Shown piece by piece: positions 26,605 to 34,451 of a stretch of 58,231 bases of DNA. A model generated the notes under the pieces. That model saw nothing but the letters and a program-made list of their open reading frames with translations. It did no database searches and was not told the origin of the DNA. Position numbers and translations under genes: made by a program. This DNA is from JBQTHD01 sp052390275 (GTDB lineage Bacteria > Actinomycetota > Acidimicrobiia > Acidimicrobiales > AC-14), in the NCBI GenBank assembly GCA_052390275.1, contig JBQTHD010000049.1, positions 1 through 58,231 of the forward strand, in the 5' to 3' direction. The stretch's first letter is position 1. Each line of letters begins with the position of its first letter.

Positions 26605-28167
26605 GTGACTGAACTACCCCTGGTCTTCATCGCCGGCTTCGTGGCTTCCCTGGTCGATGGGTCCCTGGGGATGGGGTTCGGACCGATCTCGGCCAGCATC
26701 CTGTCCGGGGTCGGCCTCGGGCCCGCCAGTGTTTCGGCCACGGTGAACCTGGCCAAGGTGGCCACAGGGTTCACCGCTGCCATTTCCCACTGGCGCTTCG
26801 ACAACATCGACCGGCGCCTGGTGGTTCGCCTGGCCCTCCCCGGGATGATGGGCGCCCTGCTGGGGGTGACGGTTCTGGCCAACGTGGAAGCGGCCGATAT
26901 CAAACCCGTTCTCGCCGTCCTGTTGCTGGTGGTCGGGGTCAGGATCCTGTGGCGGTTCAGTCGGGCCCTGCCCCGGGGCGCCGCGGCCGGTGGGGGAAAC
27001 GAGGCCGACGGTGGCGACGGTTCCGACCGGGCCAACGGGGCCGACGGTGCCAGCGGCGGGCCCGGTGGCGGCGGTGACGCTGGGGAACGCGGTGGGCGGC
27101 CGTTGGATCTGCCGGCCCGCGGCCCCACCCTGGTGGCCGCCACCGCCGGCGGGATAACCAACGGGTTGGTGGGGGCCTGGGGCCCGGTGGTCACCCCGTT
27201 CTTGCTGGCCCGGGGCTTGGCCCCGCGTTACGCCGTGGGCAGTGTCAACACCGCAGAGATGGCGGTGGCCATGGTGGCATCGGGCTCGCTGGTTGCCTCG
27301 GTGGGAAGTGGGGCGGTGGATCCCCGGGTGGTGGCGGCCATGCTCATCGGCGGAGTGGCGGCTGCGCCCGTGGCGGCCTGGTCGGTCCGCTTCCTCCCGG
27401 CCCGTGGTCTGGGGGTGGCGGTGGGAGCGCTCCTGGTGCTCACCAACCTCCGGGAACTGTCCAATTCCATGGGCCTCGGGTCGGGCCGCTGGCTGGTCTA
27501 CGCAGTGGCGACGGCGGTGGTCGCTTCGGCAGCATTTCGGCCGCGCTGGGCCGGGCGAACCCGCACGCCGGCCGATCCCGGGTCACCGTCGGGGGTCGCC
27601 TCCTCACCATCGGCGGCGATGGATGCGGGCGGGGATGCGCCGCTGGCCCGGGTCCATGCGGTTTGCGCGAGCCCCACCCACTCCATGGGCAAGCCAACGC
27701 GTGAACGGGTTCAGATGGTGTCCGGCCACGGCATCGACGGCGACGTTCACGCCGGGGCCATCGGCCCGGAGGGCTCCGGCGAGGGCCCCAACCGGCGGCA
27801 GGTCCATCTGATGCCCCTGGAGTTGTTCGACGATCTGGCCGCGCAAGGCCTGGTCGTGGGGCCCGGCCAGATGGGCGAGAACGTCACCGTGGCCGGGGTG
27901 GACCTGGTCAGCCTGCCCCTGGGCACCCGGTTGTCGCTGGGGTCCGACGCGGTGGTGGAGTTGACCGGGCTGCGGACACCTTGCCGCCAACTCGACGCCG
28001 TCGCTCCGGGTCTGGCCGCTGCACTTTTTCCCGCTGGTCCCGACGGCGTCCGGCGTCGAAGGGCCGGGGTCATGGCCGTGGTCGTCAGGAGTGGTGAGGT
28101 GCGCGCCGGTGACGGCGTGACGGTGGAGGTTCCGCCCATTCCCCATCTGTCGCTTCCGCCGGTCTGA
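26605..28167 (+). CDS. TSUP (TauE/SafE) permease fused to a MOSC domain
   Basis: The 520-aa protein begins at GTG 26605. The N-terminal part (about 1-310) is a TSUP-type permease: FIAGFVASLVDGSLGMGFG, a second half starting AATAGGITNGLVGAWG, and at least eight hydrophobic segments, with a Gly/Asp-rich cytoplasmic-type loop between halves. The C-terminal part (about 350-505) is a MOSC domain: HGIDGDVHAG, PNRRQVHLMPLE, GQMGENVTV, and the cysteine motif TGLRTPCRQLD that carries sulfur in MOSC proteins. TSUP proteins move sulfite, sulfonates or other anions, so the fusion suggests transport coupled to sulfur transfer. Substrate unknown. Confidence 0.8.
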   Translation: MTELPLVFIAGFVASLVDGSLGMGFGPISASILSGVGLGPASVSATVNLAKVATGFTAAISHWRFDNIDRRLVVRLALPGMMGALLGVTVLANVEAADIKPVLAVLLLVVGVRILWRFSRALPRGAAAGGGNEADGGDGSDRANGADGASGGPGGGGDAGERGGRPLDLPARGPTLVAATAGGITNGLVGAWGPVVTPFLLARGLAPRYAVGSVNTAEMAVAMVASGSLVASVGSGAVDPRVVAAMLIGGVAAAPVAAWSVRFLPARGLGVAVGALLVLTNLRELSNSMGLGSGRWLVYAVATAVVASAAFRPRWAGRTRTPADPGSPSGVASSPSAAMDAGGDAPLARVHAVCASPTHSMGKPTRERVQMVSGHGIDGDVHAGAIGPEGSGEGPNRRQVHLMPLELFDDLAAQGLVVGPGQMGENVTVAGVDLVSLPLGTRLSLGSDAVVELTGLRTPCRQLDAVAPGLAAALFPAGPDGVRRRRAGVMAVVVRSGEVRAGDGVTVEVPPIPHLSLPPV

Positions 28168-28212
28168 GAGGCCGGCGGCTCCCATGGGAGCGCGTGGGCC
28201 GAGGGCAATCGA

Positions 28213-28347
28213 ATCCGCCGCCCGACGCAGCGGCCAGGCTGGACTGCGGCACACGAAGAATCCCGCTGAGAGCTGCTGCCTCCCGGCCCTGACTCGGTTC
28301 ACGGGTTCCCGTTGCGCAGGACCCAGCCGCTGCGTCTGGCGGCGGAT
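28213..28347 (-). ncRNA. ffs: Signal recognition particle RNA (4.5S-type)
   Basis: The minus strand carries the universal SRP domain IV core: GTGAACC, then GTCAGGGCCGGGAGGCAGCAG with a GGGA (GNRA) tetraloop, and a later GTGTGCCG as in 4.5S RNA. The ends pair in a long rod: 28347-28325 against 28213-28236, nearly perfect over more than 20 bp. Length is about 135 nt. It lies head to head with tRNA-Ser(GGA) and close to tadA, a neighbourhood I recall from other bacteria. It has no protein-coding competitor. Confidence 0.87.
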
Positions 28348-28377
28348 ACGACTGAGCACGATAGCGTGACCGGCCAC

Positions 28378-28462
28378 GGAGGGATGCGGGAGCGGCCGAA
28401 CCGGCACGCCTGGAGAGCGTGTAGGGGGCAACCCCTCGTGGGTTCAAATCCCACTCCCTCCG
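28378..28462 (+). tRNA. tRNA-Ser (anticodon GGA)
   Basis: An 85-nt class II tRNA. The acceptor stem 28378-28384 pairs with 28455-28461, discriminator G. Anticodon stem CACGC/GCGTG encloses CTGGAGA with anticodon GGA. A long variable arm is present, and the T-loop is TTCAAAT. CCA is not encoded. Confidence 0.95.
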
Positions 28463-28501
28463 CCGCCAGGGCGGGGTACTGGATCCGCCGACGACGGCTT
28501 C

Positions 28502-28960
28502 ATGACCGCGGCCCTTGCTGAAGCAGCCCTGGCGCCGGCCCACGGCGACGTCCCGGTGGGGGCGGTGGTGGTGATTGGCGGCCAGGTGGTGTCCCGGGCC
28601 CATAACCGCCGGGAAGTCGATGGCGACCCCACCGCTCATGCCGAGATCCTGGCCCTGCGGGCGGCGGCGGTTGCCATCGGCTCGTGGCGCCTGGCTGGAA
28701 CCACCATCTATGTCAGCCTCGAACCCTGTCCGATGTGCGCCGGGGCTCTGGTGGCGGCCCGGGTCGACCGGTTGGTCTTCGGGGCCGCCGATCCCAAGGC
28801 CGGTGCCTGCGGGAGCCTCTACAACCTGGTCGTGGACCCCCGGCTGAACCACCAGGTCCAGGTGGTGCCGGCGGTCATGGGCGACGAGGCATCGGCCCTG
28901 TTGAGGGAGTTCTTCGCCGGATTACGGGAGCGCCCGCGGCCCGACCTGGGACTACCCTGA
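28502..28960 (+). CDS. tadA: tRNA adenosine(34) deaminase
   Basis: Converts A34 to inosine in tRNA-Arg(ACG). Zinc-site motifs are present: HAEILAL with catalytic Glu, and EPCPMCAGAL. The later NHQVQVVPAVMGDEASALLREFF is typical of TadA C-termini (shown as one region). Length is 152 aa. It starts at ATG 28502, 40 bp after tRNA-Ser(GGA), and ends 12 bp before tRNA-Ser(CGA), so the three may share a transcript. Confidence 0.93.
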   Translation: MTAALAEAALAPAHGDVPVGAVVVIGGQVVSRAHNRREVDGDPTAHAEILALRAAAVAIGSWRLAGTTIYVSLEPCPMCAGALVAARVDRLVFGAADPKAGACGSLYNLVVDPRLNHQVQVVPAVMGDEASALLREFFAGLRERPRPDLGLP

Positions 28961-28971
28961 GGAGCCGTTTC

Positions 28972-29057
28972 GGAGGGGTGCGAGAGCGGCCGAATCGGAC
29001 GGTCTCGAAAACCGTTGTGGGTCCTGCCCACCGTGGGTTCGAATCCCACCCCCTCCG
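28972..29057 (+). tRNA. tRNA-Ser (anticodon CGA)
   Basis: An 86-nt class II tRNA. The acceptor stem GGAGGGG (28972-28978) pairs with 29050-29056, discriminator G. Anticodon stem ACGGT/ACCGT encloses CTCGAAA with anticodon CGA. It has a long variable arm. Its last 70 nt plus 10 flanking bases are duplicated at 32758, marking an integrated island. Confidence 0.95.
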
Positions 29058-29067
29058 CTGACTGACC
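28988..29067 (+). repeat. Left 80-bp attachment repeat
   Basis: Covers the 3' 70 nt of tRNA-Ser(CGA) and 10 bases downstream. An exact copy lies at 32758-32837. Such a long identical stretch suggests recent integration or gene conversion between copies. Confidence 0.92.
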
Positions 29068-29095
29068 TGGTCTTTCGCAAGAAAGCCCAGGTCAG
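29062..29095 (+). terminator. Hairpin after tRNA-Ser(CGA)
   Basis: A 9-bp stem CTGACCTGG/CCAGGTCAG with an inner CTTT/AAAG pairing. There is no T run. The right repeat copy is followed by its own weaker hairpin (32832-32866), which was probably the original tRNA terminator. Confidence 0.5.
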
Positions 29096-29161
29096 CGGCA
29101 CGTCCGGGCGCTGCCGTCCGGTGCCCATGAGGCGCAATTGCTGACCGGCATGGCCGCCCAT

Positions 29162-29214
29162 TTGGGGGTGCGGGTGGGGTGCCGTGCAAGGTTGGGGGTG
29201 CGAAAGGGGTGCCG
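29162..29214. repeat. Two G-rich direct repeats near the left island end (candidate arm sites)
   Basis: Units at 29162-29184 and 29192-29214 share TTGGGGGTGCG and GGGGTGCCG, differing at three adjacent bases; their spacing is 30 bp. A third related copy lies near the right end at 32660. The paired GGGGTGC arrangement resembles arm-type integrase sites. The rest of 29096-29449 shows no gene I can support. Confidence 0.6.
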
Positions 29215-29449
29215 GGCGGCCCCGATGCCCCGCCGCGCGCGGGCACGGAGCGTGGTCGCGCCCGTCGCCTACGGCAGGAGCTGGATGTCGAGGCCCCAGC
29301 ACCTCGGCGGCTCGGCGCACCGGGTCGGGGGCGCTCGCCGGGTCGGCGAACCCGAGGGCCCCGTCGCAGGTCAGCGCGGCGGCCAGGCTCTCGGCGTGCA
29401 GCATCGGGATGCCGTCCTGGGCACCTTCTGTCCTCTATGGTCCGCCGCG

Positions 29450-29954
29450 GTGGATCAGGCGCCGGGGGATCCCAAGGGCTACGAGATGGCCTACGAGGAG
29501 GGCAAGCGGGCCATCGCCGAGCAGGCCGAGGTGCTCAAGGACACCCGGGATCGTGTTGGAACGGTCATGTCCGCCGCAGCCGTCGTGGCTGGGCTCGGCG
29601 CCGCGCTTGCGTTCAACAACGATCGAGCGAGCGAGCTGTCCTCGTGGGGGCGGCGTTGCTGCCGCCATCTCGGTCACCGCGTTCGCGACCCTCACCTTGG
29701 CGGCGGTGATGATCTGGCGGCCGTTCCCCGGTTCGTTCACCATCGATCCCGGGGTCCTCGTTGCCGGGTACGTCGAAGGAGAGGAACCGGCACGACTGCC
29801 CGAGATCCACCGAGCGCTGGCCGTGCACGCCGGGCGCCACGTGAACGCGAACGGCATCGCGCTCGAGCGCCGGCTGCGGTGGTTCACCGTTGCACTCAGC
29901 GCGTTCCTCGTTGTCGTCGCTGGGCTCATCGTCGCGCTGGCCGACGTAGCATGA
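29450..29954 (+). pseudogene. Two-membrane-helix hypothetical protein, frameshifted
   Basis: The first part (29450 to about 29648) reads KGYEMAYEEGKRAIAEQAEV, then TVMSAAAVVAGLGAALAF, a helix. After a +1/-1 shift in a G-rich run near 29645-29655 the frame continues AAISVTAFATLTLAAVMIW, then a soluble part (LPEIHRALAVHAGRHV) and a last helix FTVALSAFLVVVAGLIVAL. Together this matches a widespread actinobacterial family of unknown function with a short N-terminal helix, a membrane hairpin and a cytoplasmic domain. GTG 29450 or ATG 29486 starts it. The shift may be real decay or an assembly error. Confidence 0.6.
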
Positions 29955-30106
29955 TGTTGATGCCACGGTCGCAGAACGACACTTCGCCGCCGCCACGGCC
30001 GTCGTCGCCGAATCAGCCGGCGACCTCGCGGCCTGACCCCTTCGTGCCGGAGCGTCGAGACACGCCTCCGCCGCCAATCCCGCAGCCGCGGCCAGCGAAG
30101 AAGTAG
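29951..30106 (+). CDS. Small Pro-rich protein coupled to the 2TM gene
   Basis: This 51-aa product (MMLMPRSQNDTSPPPRPS, ending PPIPQPRPAKK) starts on the ATGA that ends the 2TM gene, implying translational coupling. It is disordered, with no known domain. From memory, short Pro-rich ORFs accompany this 2TM family elsewhere in actinobacteria. Function unknown. Confidence 0.5.
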   Translation: MMLMPRSQNDTSPPPRPSSPNQPATSRPDPFVPERRDTPPPPIPQPRPAKK

Positions 30107-30444
30107 TCGCAGCGGCCTCGCCGGCGCGCCGAGCGGGCCGAGAGCCGGGCGTGTCCCCGATCAGCCGGCCAGATCGAGTCGGTAGCCGCAGCGGACGCTG
30201 CCCGCAAGGCGCGCAGGTAGTGGCGGTCGATCTTGTCACGGTCCCCTTCGGGAGGCTCGAGCTTGCTCAGCTCGTCAACCACGGTGGCCAGTCGTGAAGC
30301 AACCTCTCGGGCGACAGCGCGACCAGACCACGGCCAGGGCACGAAGTGCACCCGGATGGTGCGCGGGCGGTTCCTCACCCAGACCGCTTCCACTTGTCGG
30401 AGGTAGAACTCGCGGTCCACACACTGAAGGATGCCTGATGTCAC
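30013..30444 (-). CDS. Hypothetical protein in the tRNA-Ser island
   Basis: The first ~105 residues look coding (REFYLRQVEAVWVRNRPRT, VVDELSKLEPPEGDRDK, HYLRALRAASAA). The tail is low-complexity and overlaps the Pro-rich ORF on the other strand, so the true end may be nearer 30110 with another frameshift. No family recognised. Confidence 0.35.
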   Translation of the reverse strand: MTSGILQCVDREFYLRQVEAVWVRNRPRTIRVHFVPWPWSGRAVAREVASRLATVVDELSKLEPPEGDRDKIDRHYLRALRAASAAATDSIWPADRGHARLSARSARRRGRCDYFFAGRGCGIGGGGVSRRSGTKGSGREVAG

Positions 30445-30619
30445 CGCCGTCGGTGGGGCGAGGCGACGGCCGAAGGATCGTCATTGACTCCTCCTCCGAC
30501 GTGCCGCTCGTCGCGGCCGCCGACGGGTCGGTCGGCAGGCCTGCCGGCGAGCACCCTCGTTCTCGCGATTCCCAAGTTGCCGTGGCGAAGACCGCCGCAA
30601 GCGGACCAGTATCACTCTC

Positions 30620-31095
30620 GTGGAGAGCGTCCGCCTAGCAAGCGCCGCGCTCGCTGGGCGTCTCGCCTTAGAGTCGTCGGCCGCTCTTGTTCTTGAGGCT
30701 CGACCAGACGATGGACGCGCCTTGGCCGATCAGGTGAGGGACATCGTTGCCGCCGCGCGTCCCGCCGGGACGACGTCAGCAACGGACCACACCGACGGTC
30801 TCTGCCCCGTGACACCCGAGTTCGCCGGCGCGATCCTCCACCTGATCTCGTCTAAGGATCTTGCCTACGGGCAGGCCCGCCCGAACTACGACGCCGACCA
30901 GTTGGACGCCGCATTTGTCGATCTCGTACGCGCCGTTGGGCCCTCCGCCAGCTGGTGGTCCAACCACTCCGACCCCGTGGAACTTGAAGGGGTAAGTACT
31001 CGTGGACGCCGTTGCTTTGGACGACGTCCGACGGGGCCATCGTCGCTTGGGGCGCCGGCGCTGTGGTTGTCATCGCCATGGGGGACGAGGACTAG
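30620..31095 (+). pseudogene. Hypothetical island gene, frameshifted
   Basis: From GTG 30620 the frame reads SVRLASAALAGRLALESSAA, then VTPEFAGAILHLISSKDLAY and SASWWSNHSDPVELEG. A shift at the GGGG of 30989-30992 restores a sensible tail (GKYSWTPLLWTTSDGAIVAW) ending at TAG 31093. Without the shift the C-terminus becomes Arg-rich nonsense. No family recognised. Confidence 0.4.
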
Positions 31096-31338
31096 CCGCA
31101 GGGGGCGTAGTGCGCAGCCCGATGCGTGAGGGCGGAGACTGCGCACCACCGAGGTGCCGCTCAACGGCGCCGAGGTCACCGGAGGGGTGCCACCGGCCTG
31201 CTCAGGCCCGGACGCTCCGATCACTTGCTCGCGCTGGCATCGCAGGCTGGGTTGCCATTTGTGCGCGTCATCGGCCCTCTGGCCGTACGGGTGGGAATCG
31301 GGGTGCGTGTTCGTGCCCTAATCGGCGAGCAGCGTGCG

Positions 31339-31851
31339 ATGCGCGTCCGACCAGCGACCGCAAGCGACGTCATGGCGATCGCCGCAATCCACGTGAAGAC
31401 GTGGCAGGCGGCGTACCGCGGGCAGGTGCCGGACGAATATCTGGAGAGACTCTCTGTGGACAGGCGGATCTCTGCATGGCGCGACATCGTGGCGGCGACG
31501 GCGTGGCCGTCGACCGGTGTCTTCGTGTCCGAAGACGACGCCGGAGACATCATCGGCTTCGCTCACATCGCTCCTAGCCGAGATGACGACGCAGAAGGAA
31601 CCGGGGAAGTCACCTCCGTCTACCTCTCGCCCCGGGCTTGGCGAACCGGCGTAGGAAGGTCACTGGTCGACGCCGCTTGTGCCTCTTTGCGGTCGAGCGG
31701 CTTTTCGTCGGCGACGCTGTGGGTCCTCGATACGAACGAAGGGGCTCGTCGCTTCTATGAGGCGATGGGATGGAGGCCGGACGGTCGACGCAAAGTTGAG
31801 AGCCGCGGCGAGTTCGAGCTGAACGAGGTCCGCTACGGGATTGCCCTCTGA
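31339..31851 (+). CDS. GNAT-family N-acetyltransferase
   Basis: This 170-aa acetyltransferase starts with RPATASDVMAIAAIHVKTW. The acetyl-CoA motif A region is EVTSVYLSPRAWRTGVGRS, followed by LWVLDTNEGARRFYEAMGW. It is the only intact recognisable gene of the tRNA-Ser island. Substrate unknown; antibiotic, small-molecule or toxin targets are all possible. Bases 31096-31338 upstream show no supported gene. Confidence 0.85.
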   Translation: MRVRPATASDVMAIAAIHVKTWQAAYRGQVPDEYLERLSVDRRISAWRDIVAATAWPSTGVFVSEDDAGDIIGFAHIAPSRDDDAEGTGEVTSVYLSPRAWRTGVGRSLVDAACASLRSSGFSSATLWVLDTNEGARRFYEAMGWRPDGRRKVESRGEFELNEVRYGIAL

Positions 31852-31977
31852 GTCGAACAGCGCCGACGTGCCGATGAGTTCGGCCCGCCTCCCGGCCGGT
31901 GTCGCGCCGTCGACGCCGGTCGCCAGGAGTACCGATCGCCCAGATCGGGTGGCCCCCGCATCGACCATCATGGCGAG

Positions 31978-32366
31978 GTGGAGCGAAATGCGGCCCGCCG
32001 CTACGTAGGGAGACTCATTGTGCTCCACGGAGCGATCGTGCTCGTCCTGCTCGGATCCTGTTGGCGATCCTCGGTGCACGATCGGTCGGCGGAGTTTCCA
32101 TGCTCGTCGGCTTCCTTGCCTGGCCGGTCGGAGTGCTTTCAGCGTGGCTACCCGCCGTTCGGCGCAGGGACGGCAAGCCCTGGTTGGGACCCCGCTCGGT
32201 CACGGAAGAAGGCGACGACCAGATGGGCTGGGGTGACCTGGCAGCAGCGTCTGTAGCGCTCGGGCGAGCGCCCGCTCTCCTGCGGGGTGGACTGTTAGCG
32301 CTGAGTCTTCTCGCCGTGGGACTCGGACTCGTGGTCGCAGTGATCGCCGTCGTAGGTCTCTCGTGA
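31978..32366 (+). pseudogene. Small membrane protein, frameshifted
   Basis: The first frame (GTG 31978) gives VGRLIVLHGAIVLVLLG. After a shift near 32050-32056 the hydrophobic run continues ILLAILGARSVGGVSMLVGF, then LPAVRRRDGKPWLGP and a final helix ALSLLAVGLGLVVAVIAVVG to TGA 32366. It is the third gene in the island with one indel. No family recognised. Confidence 0.45.
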
Positions 32367-32757
32367 CAGGACCGTAGGGCTGGGCGCTCCGAGGTGCCGT
32401 TTTCCAGGCACCCGGACGGCCAGGTCCCCGGACCGCTCCGGCTACGGCGCCACGCTCGCGATCACCTGATCGGCCTGACCAATGACGTGTCGCAGCGACC
32501 ATCGCTGCTCACGCGCGTGTCGCTGCGCCCTTGCCGGCCATGGCGGGGGCCGTGCGATCCGCCGGCGGCTGGGCCGAACCGTGCCGCCACTGCCGGCCAC
32601 AGAGGGTGACAACGGCTCCCTGCGGCGACCAAGGGTCGCCAGTGGCCGAGGATCGGCGTGGGGTGCGGATGGGGTGCGGGCCCAATCTTGACCTCATCGG
32701 CCGGACCATCTGTAACGCTGTGACCTGGGCGTTTGCGCCGAGGAATGGTCTCCGACG
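32367..32757. other. Right end of the tRNA-Ser island, no gene seen
   Basis: A 391-bp stretch without convincing coding sequence on either strand. Its only notable structure is the G-rich repeat at 32660-32679, a relative of the two near the left end. Confidence 0.5.
32660..32679. repeat. Third G-rich repeat near the right island end
   Basis: GGGGTGCGGATGGGGTGCGG differs by two bases from the core of the left repeat at 29165. Its position about 80 bp from the right attachment repeat suits an arm-type site. Confidence 0.5.
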
Positions 32758-32837
32758 GGCCGAATCGGACGGTCTCGAAAACCGTTGTGGGTCCTGCCCA
32801 CCGTGGGTTCGAATCCCACCCCCTCCGCTGACTGACC
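32758..32837 (+). repeat. Right 80-bp attachment repeat (partial tRNA-Ser copy)
   Basis: Identical to 28988-29067. It lacks the acceptor 5' strand and D-arm start, so no functional tRNA is formed. Confidence 0.92.
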
Positions 32838-33012
32838 AGGACCTGGGATCAAAAGGCCCGGTCAGCTGCTAATTCCGCGCCTACTGGGGGTTTATCCGGC
32901 CAGTTCCGGGAGGCACCAGCAGCGAGCGACCTTGCTTTGCCGGAGGCACTGGCGGACATGGTGCGGCGGCGGGCCGCGGGCTTGCTCGGCTGATGCGCGG
33001 TCTGAAGCCGGC

Positions 33013-34251
33013 CTAAGGACCCGAGGACAAGCCTCTGGTCGACCGCTGGCCGAGGTCTCTGGCCGAACCCTCGCCAGTGAGCTCAGCCTTGGTCCGCTCG
33101 GGAAGGAATGCGCTGACGATGTCCACTTGGGCGACGTAGCCCTGCTGTGTCAGCTTGACCAAGCCAAGCTCCGCCAAGGCGTTGAGGTCGCGGGTGATCG
33201 TCTTGGGGGTCTTGGCGACGTAGGCCAGTCCGATCTCGGGGGAGAGCCTCGGGATATCCGCTCGCTTGGCGTGGCCCGCAGTACGGCCGAGTTCGAGCGC
33301 GATCAGCCGTTGTCGATGAGTGGTTGGCCCCGACCGGTCTTTGAACACGGCCTCAATGTGGTCTTGCCACGCCTGGTGTCTCTGCTGGGTGCGGATGACG
33401 TTGATCTGCTGACCCAGTTGATCGACGAAGCCACGTACGGAGTACTCGAGGAAGTCGATCAGGCGCTGCGGTGACTGACTGGCTTCGTCAAGCCGGCGGT
33501 AGTAATCGGTGCGGGTGATGTTGTAGTGGTTCGAAAGCAGATGCACAGCGGGGGTGGGCACCTCGCGAGCCATGAGAATCACCGCCTCAAGCAGCCGCCC
33601 GGTCCGACCGTTCCCATCGCCAAAAGGGTGGATCCAGGCGATGTACAGATGGGCGAGAACCGCTCGGAGAATGTCGAGGGGAATCCTCCACTCGCTATCT
33701 CCGTTGAAGTCGCCGCCGAGCCACGAGCAAAGACGCTGCAGCAGGAAGTGACAGTCCTGGGCGGGCGGCCCCAGGTAGGAGCCCACGCCCACCGAACCTG
33801 TGCGGACCGCGCCGGGCACGACGCCCTCGGGAAGTTCCAACCCGCTCAGGATTAGGCCGTTGAGTGTGCACACGGTATCGGGCGTCAATCTGGCGTCGCC
33901 GTCGATCACGTACTTCTCGGCCGTATTGAAGGCGGTGACGATGTTGTCGAGTTCTCGCTGGAGGTAGACCTGCGACGGTGGCAGGTGAAGGTTGCCGGCC
34001 AGGTGCTGGCGCACCTGTTCTTCGCTGAGGGTATTGCCTTCGATCGCGGTCGTGCCGTGTAGGCCCTTGGCCAGGGACAGGGTGTGAAGTTCCCTGCTGG
34101 TCGCCGGACGAAGCGGAACACCGGCGATGTGATCGATCTTCGACCTAACCTCGCCCAGGAGCATCCAAAGTTCCGGCCCGAAGCGACGAGTGTCAAGCGT
34201 GAACGTCAGCCATGGATGCGTGGATTCGTACTGTCGCGGCGAATGTCCCAA
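33013..34251 (-). CDS. Fic-domain protein, class II (N-terminal inhibitory helix) with C-terminal winged helix
   Basis: Fic enzymes usually transfer AMP to target hydroxyls. The catalytic motif HPFGDGNGRTGR is complete. The inhibitory motif [S/T]xxxE[G/N] occurs before it as TTAIEGN, so activity should be auto-inhibited. The family N-terminus THPWLTFTLD is preserved. A C-terminal winged helix (TRDLNALAELGLVKLTQQGY) suggests DNA binding or autoregulation. TTG 34251 is the nearest start; the frame extends to TTG 34323. The promoter holds two clusters of 12-bp-spaced ATGTCC repeats. It sits just outside the right attachment repeat of the island. Confidence 0.85.
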   Translation of the reverse strand: MGHSPRQYESTHPWLTFTLDTRRFGPELWMLLGEVRSKIDHIAGVPLRPATSRELHTLSLAKGLHGTTAIEGNTLSEEQVRQHLAGNLHLPPSQVYLQRELDNIVTAFNTAEKYVIDGDARLTPDTVCTLNGLILSGLELPEGVVPGAVRTGSVGVGSYLGPPAQDCHFLLQRLCSWLGGDFNGDSEWRIPLDILRAVLAHLYIAWIHPFGDGNGRTGRLLEAVILMAREVPTPAVHLLSNHYNITRTDYYRRLDEASQSPQRLIDFLEYSVRGFVDQLGQQINVIRTQQRHQAWQDHIEAVFKDRSGPTTHRQRLIALELGRTAGHAKRADIPRLSPEIGLAYVAKTPKTITRDLNALAELGLVKLTQQGYVAQVDIVSAFLPERTKAELTGEGSARDLGQRSTRGLSSGP

Positions 34252-34340
34252 AGTATGTCCCTGTAGTTTAGGGCCCACTACCTGCGAGCTTACTAATTTT
34301 AGCGATGAATCTGTCCATATCAATGTCCTAGAGAATGTCC
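34241..34340. promoter_or_regulatory. 12-bp-spaced ATGTCC repeats at the fic promoter
   Basis: ATGTCC occurs at 34243 and 34255, and CTGTCC/ATGTCC/ATGTCC at 34311, 34323 and 34335. Spacing is 12 bp within both clusters. The intervening 50 bp is AT-rich. On the fic strand the unit is GGACAT. This looks like a cooperative operator, perhaps for the Fic protein's own winged helix. Confidence 0.55.
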
Positions 34341-34451
34341 TCCACGCGGGTCCGGAATTTCAGGGACCGCCACGGTGGACGGCCCGGCGCTACCGTCGGG
34401 GGTGCCCACCGGGCACCGCCAAAACGTTCTCGAACTCCAGAAGGGGCCCGC

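Larger units (their letters stand above)
28988..32837. mobile_element. 3.8-kb island integrated at tRNA-Ser(CGA), no integrase of its own
   Basis: Perfect 80-bp direct repeats (28988-29067 and 32758-32837) enclose 3.69 kb of unrelated DNA; the repeat period is 3,770 bp. The left copy completes the tRNA, while the right copy lacks its 5' part and is not a tRNA. Contents: a frameshifted 2TM gene, a Pro-rich small ORF, two weak hypothetical genes, a GNAT acetyltransferase and a frameshifted membrane gene. G-rich ~20-bp repeats lie near both ends. No recombinase is visible, so it is either a remnant or was moved by an integrase in trans. Confidence 0.85.

Noticed and set aside
28378..29057. One of the serine-type tRNAs considered as the selenocysteine tRNA because selA/selB are present
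   Set aside because: Anticodons are GGA and CGA, and stem lengths fit ordinary tRNA-Ser; a UCA anticodon and the longer acceptor arm of tRNA-Sec are absent.
31660..32079. Minus-strand 139-aa frame opposite the GNAT gene and beyond
   Set aside because: Much of it is antisense to the acetyltransferase. The part at 31860-31980 looks mildly coding but matches nothing I can name.
32838..33012. Possible gene tail (ALPEALADMVRRRAAGLLG) just right of the island
   Set aside because: A short frame without an upstream continuation or known motif; too weak to list as a gene.
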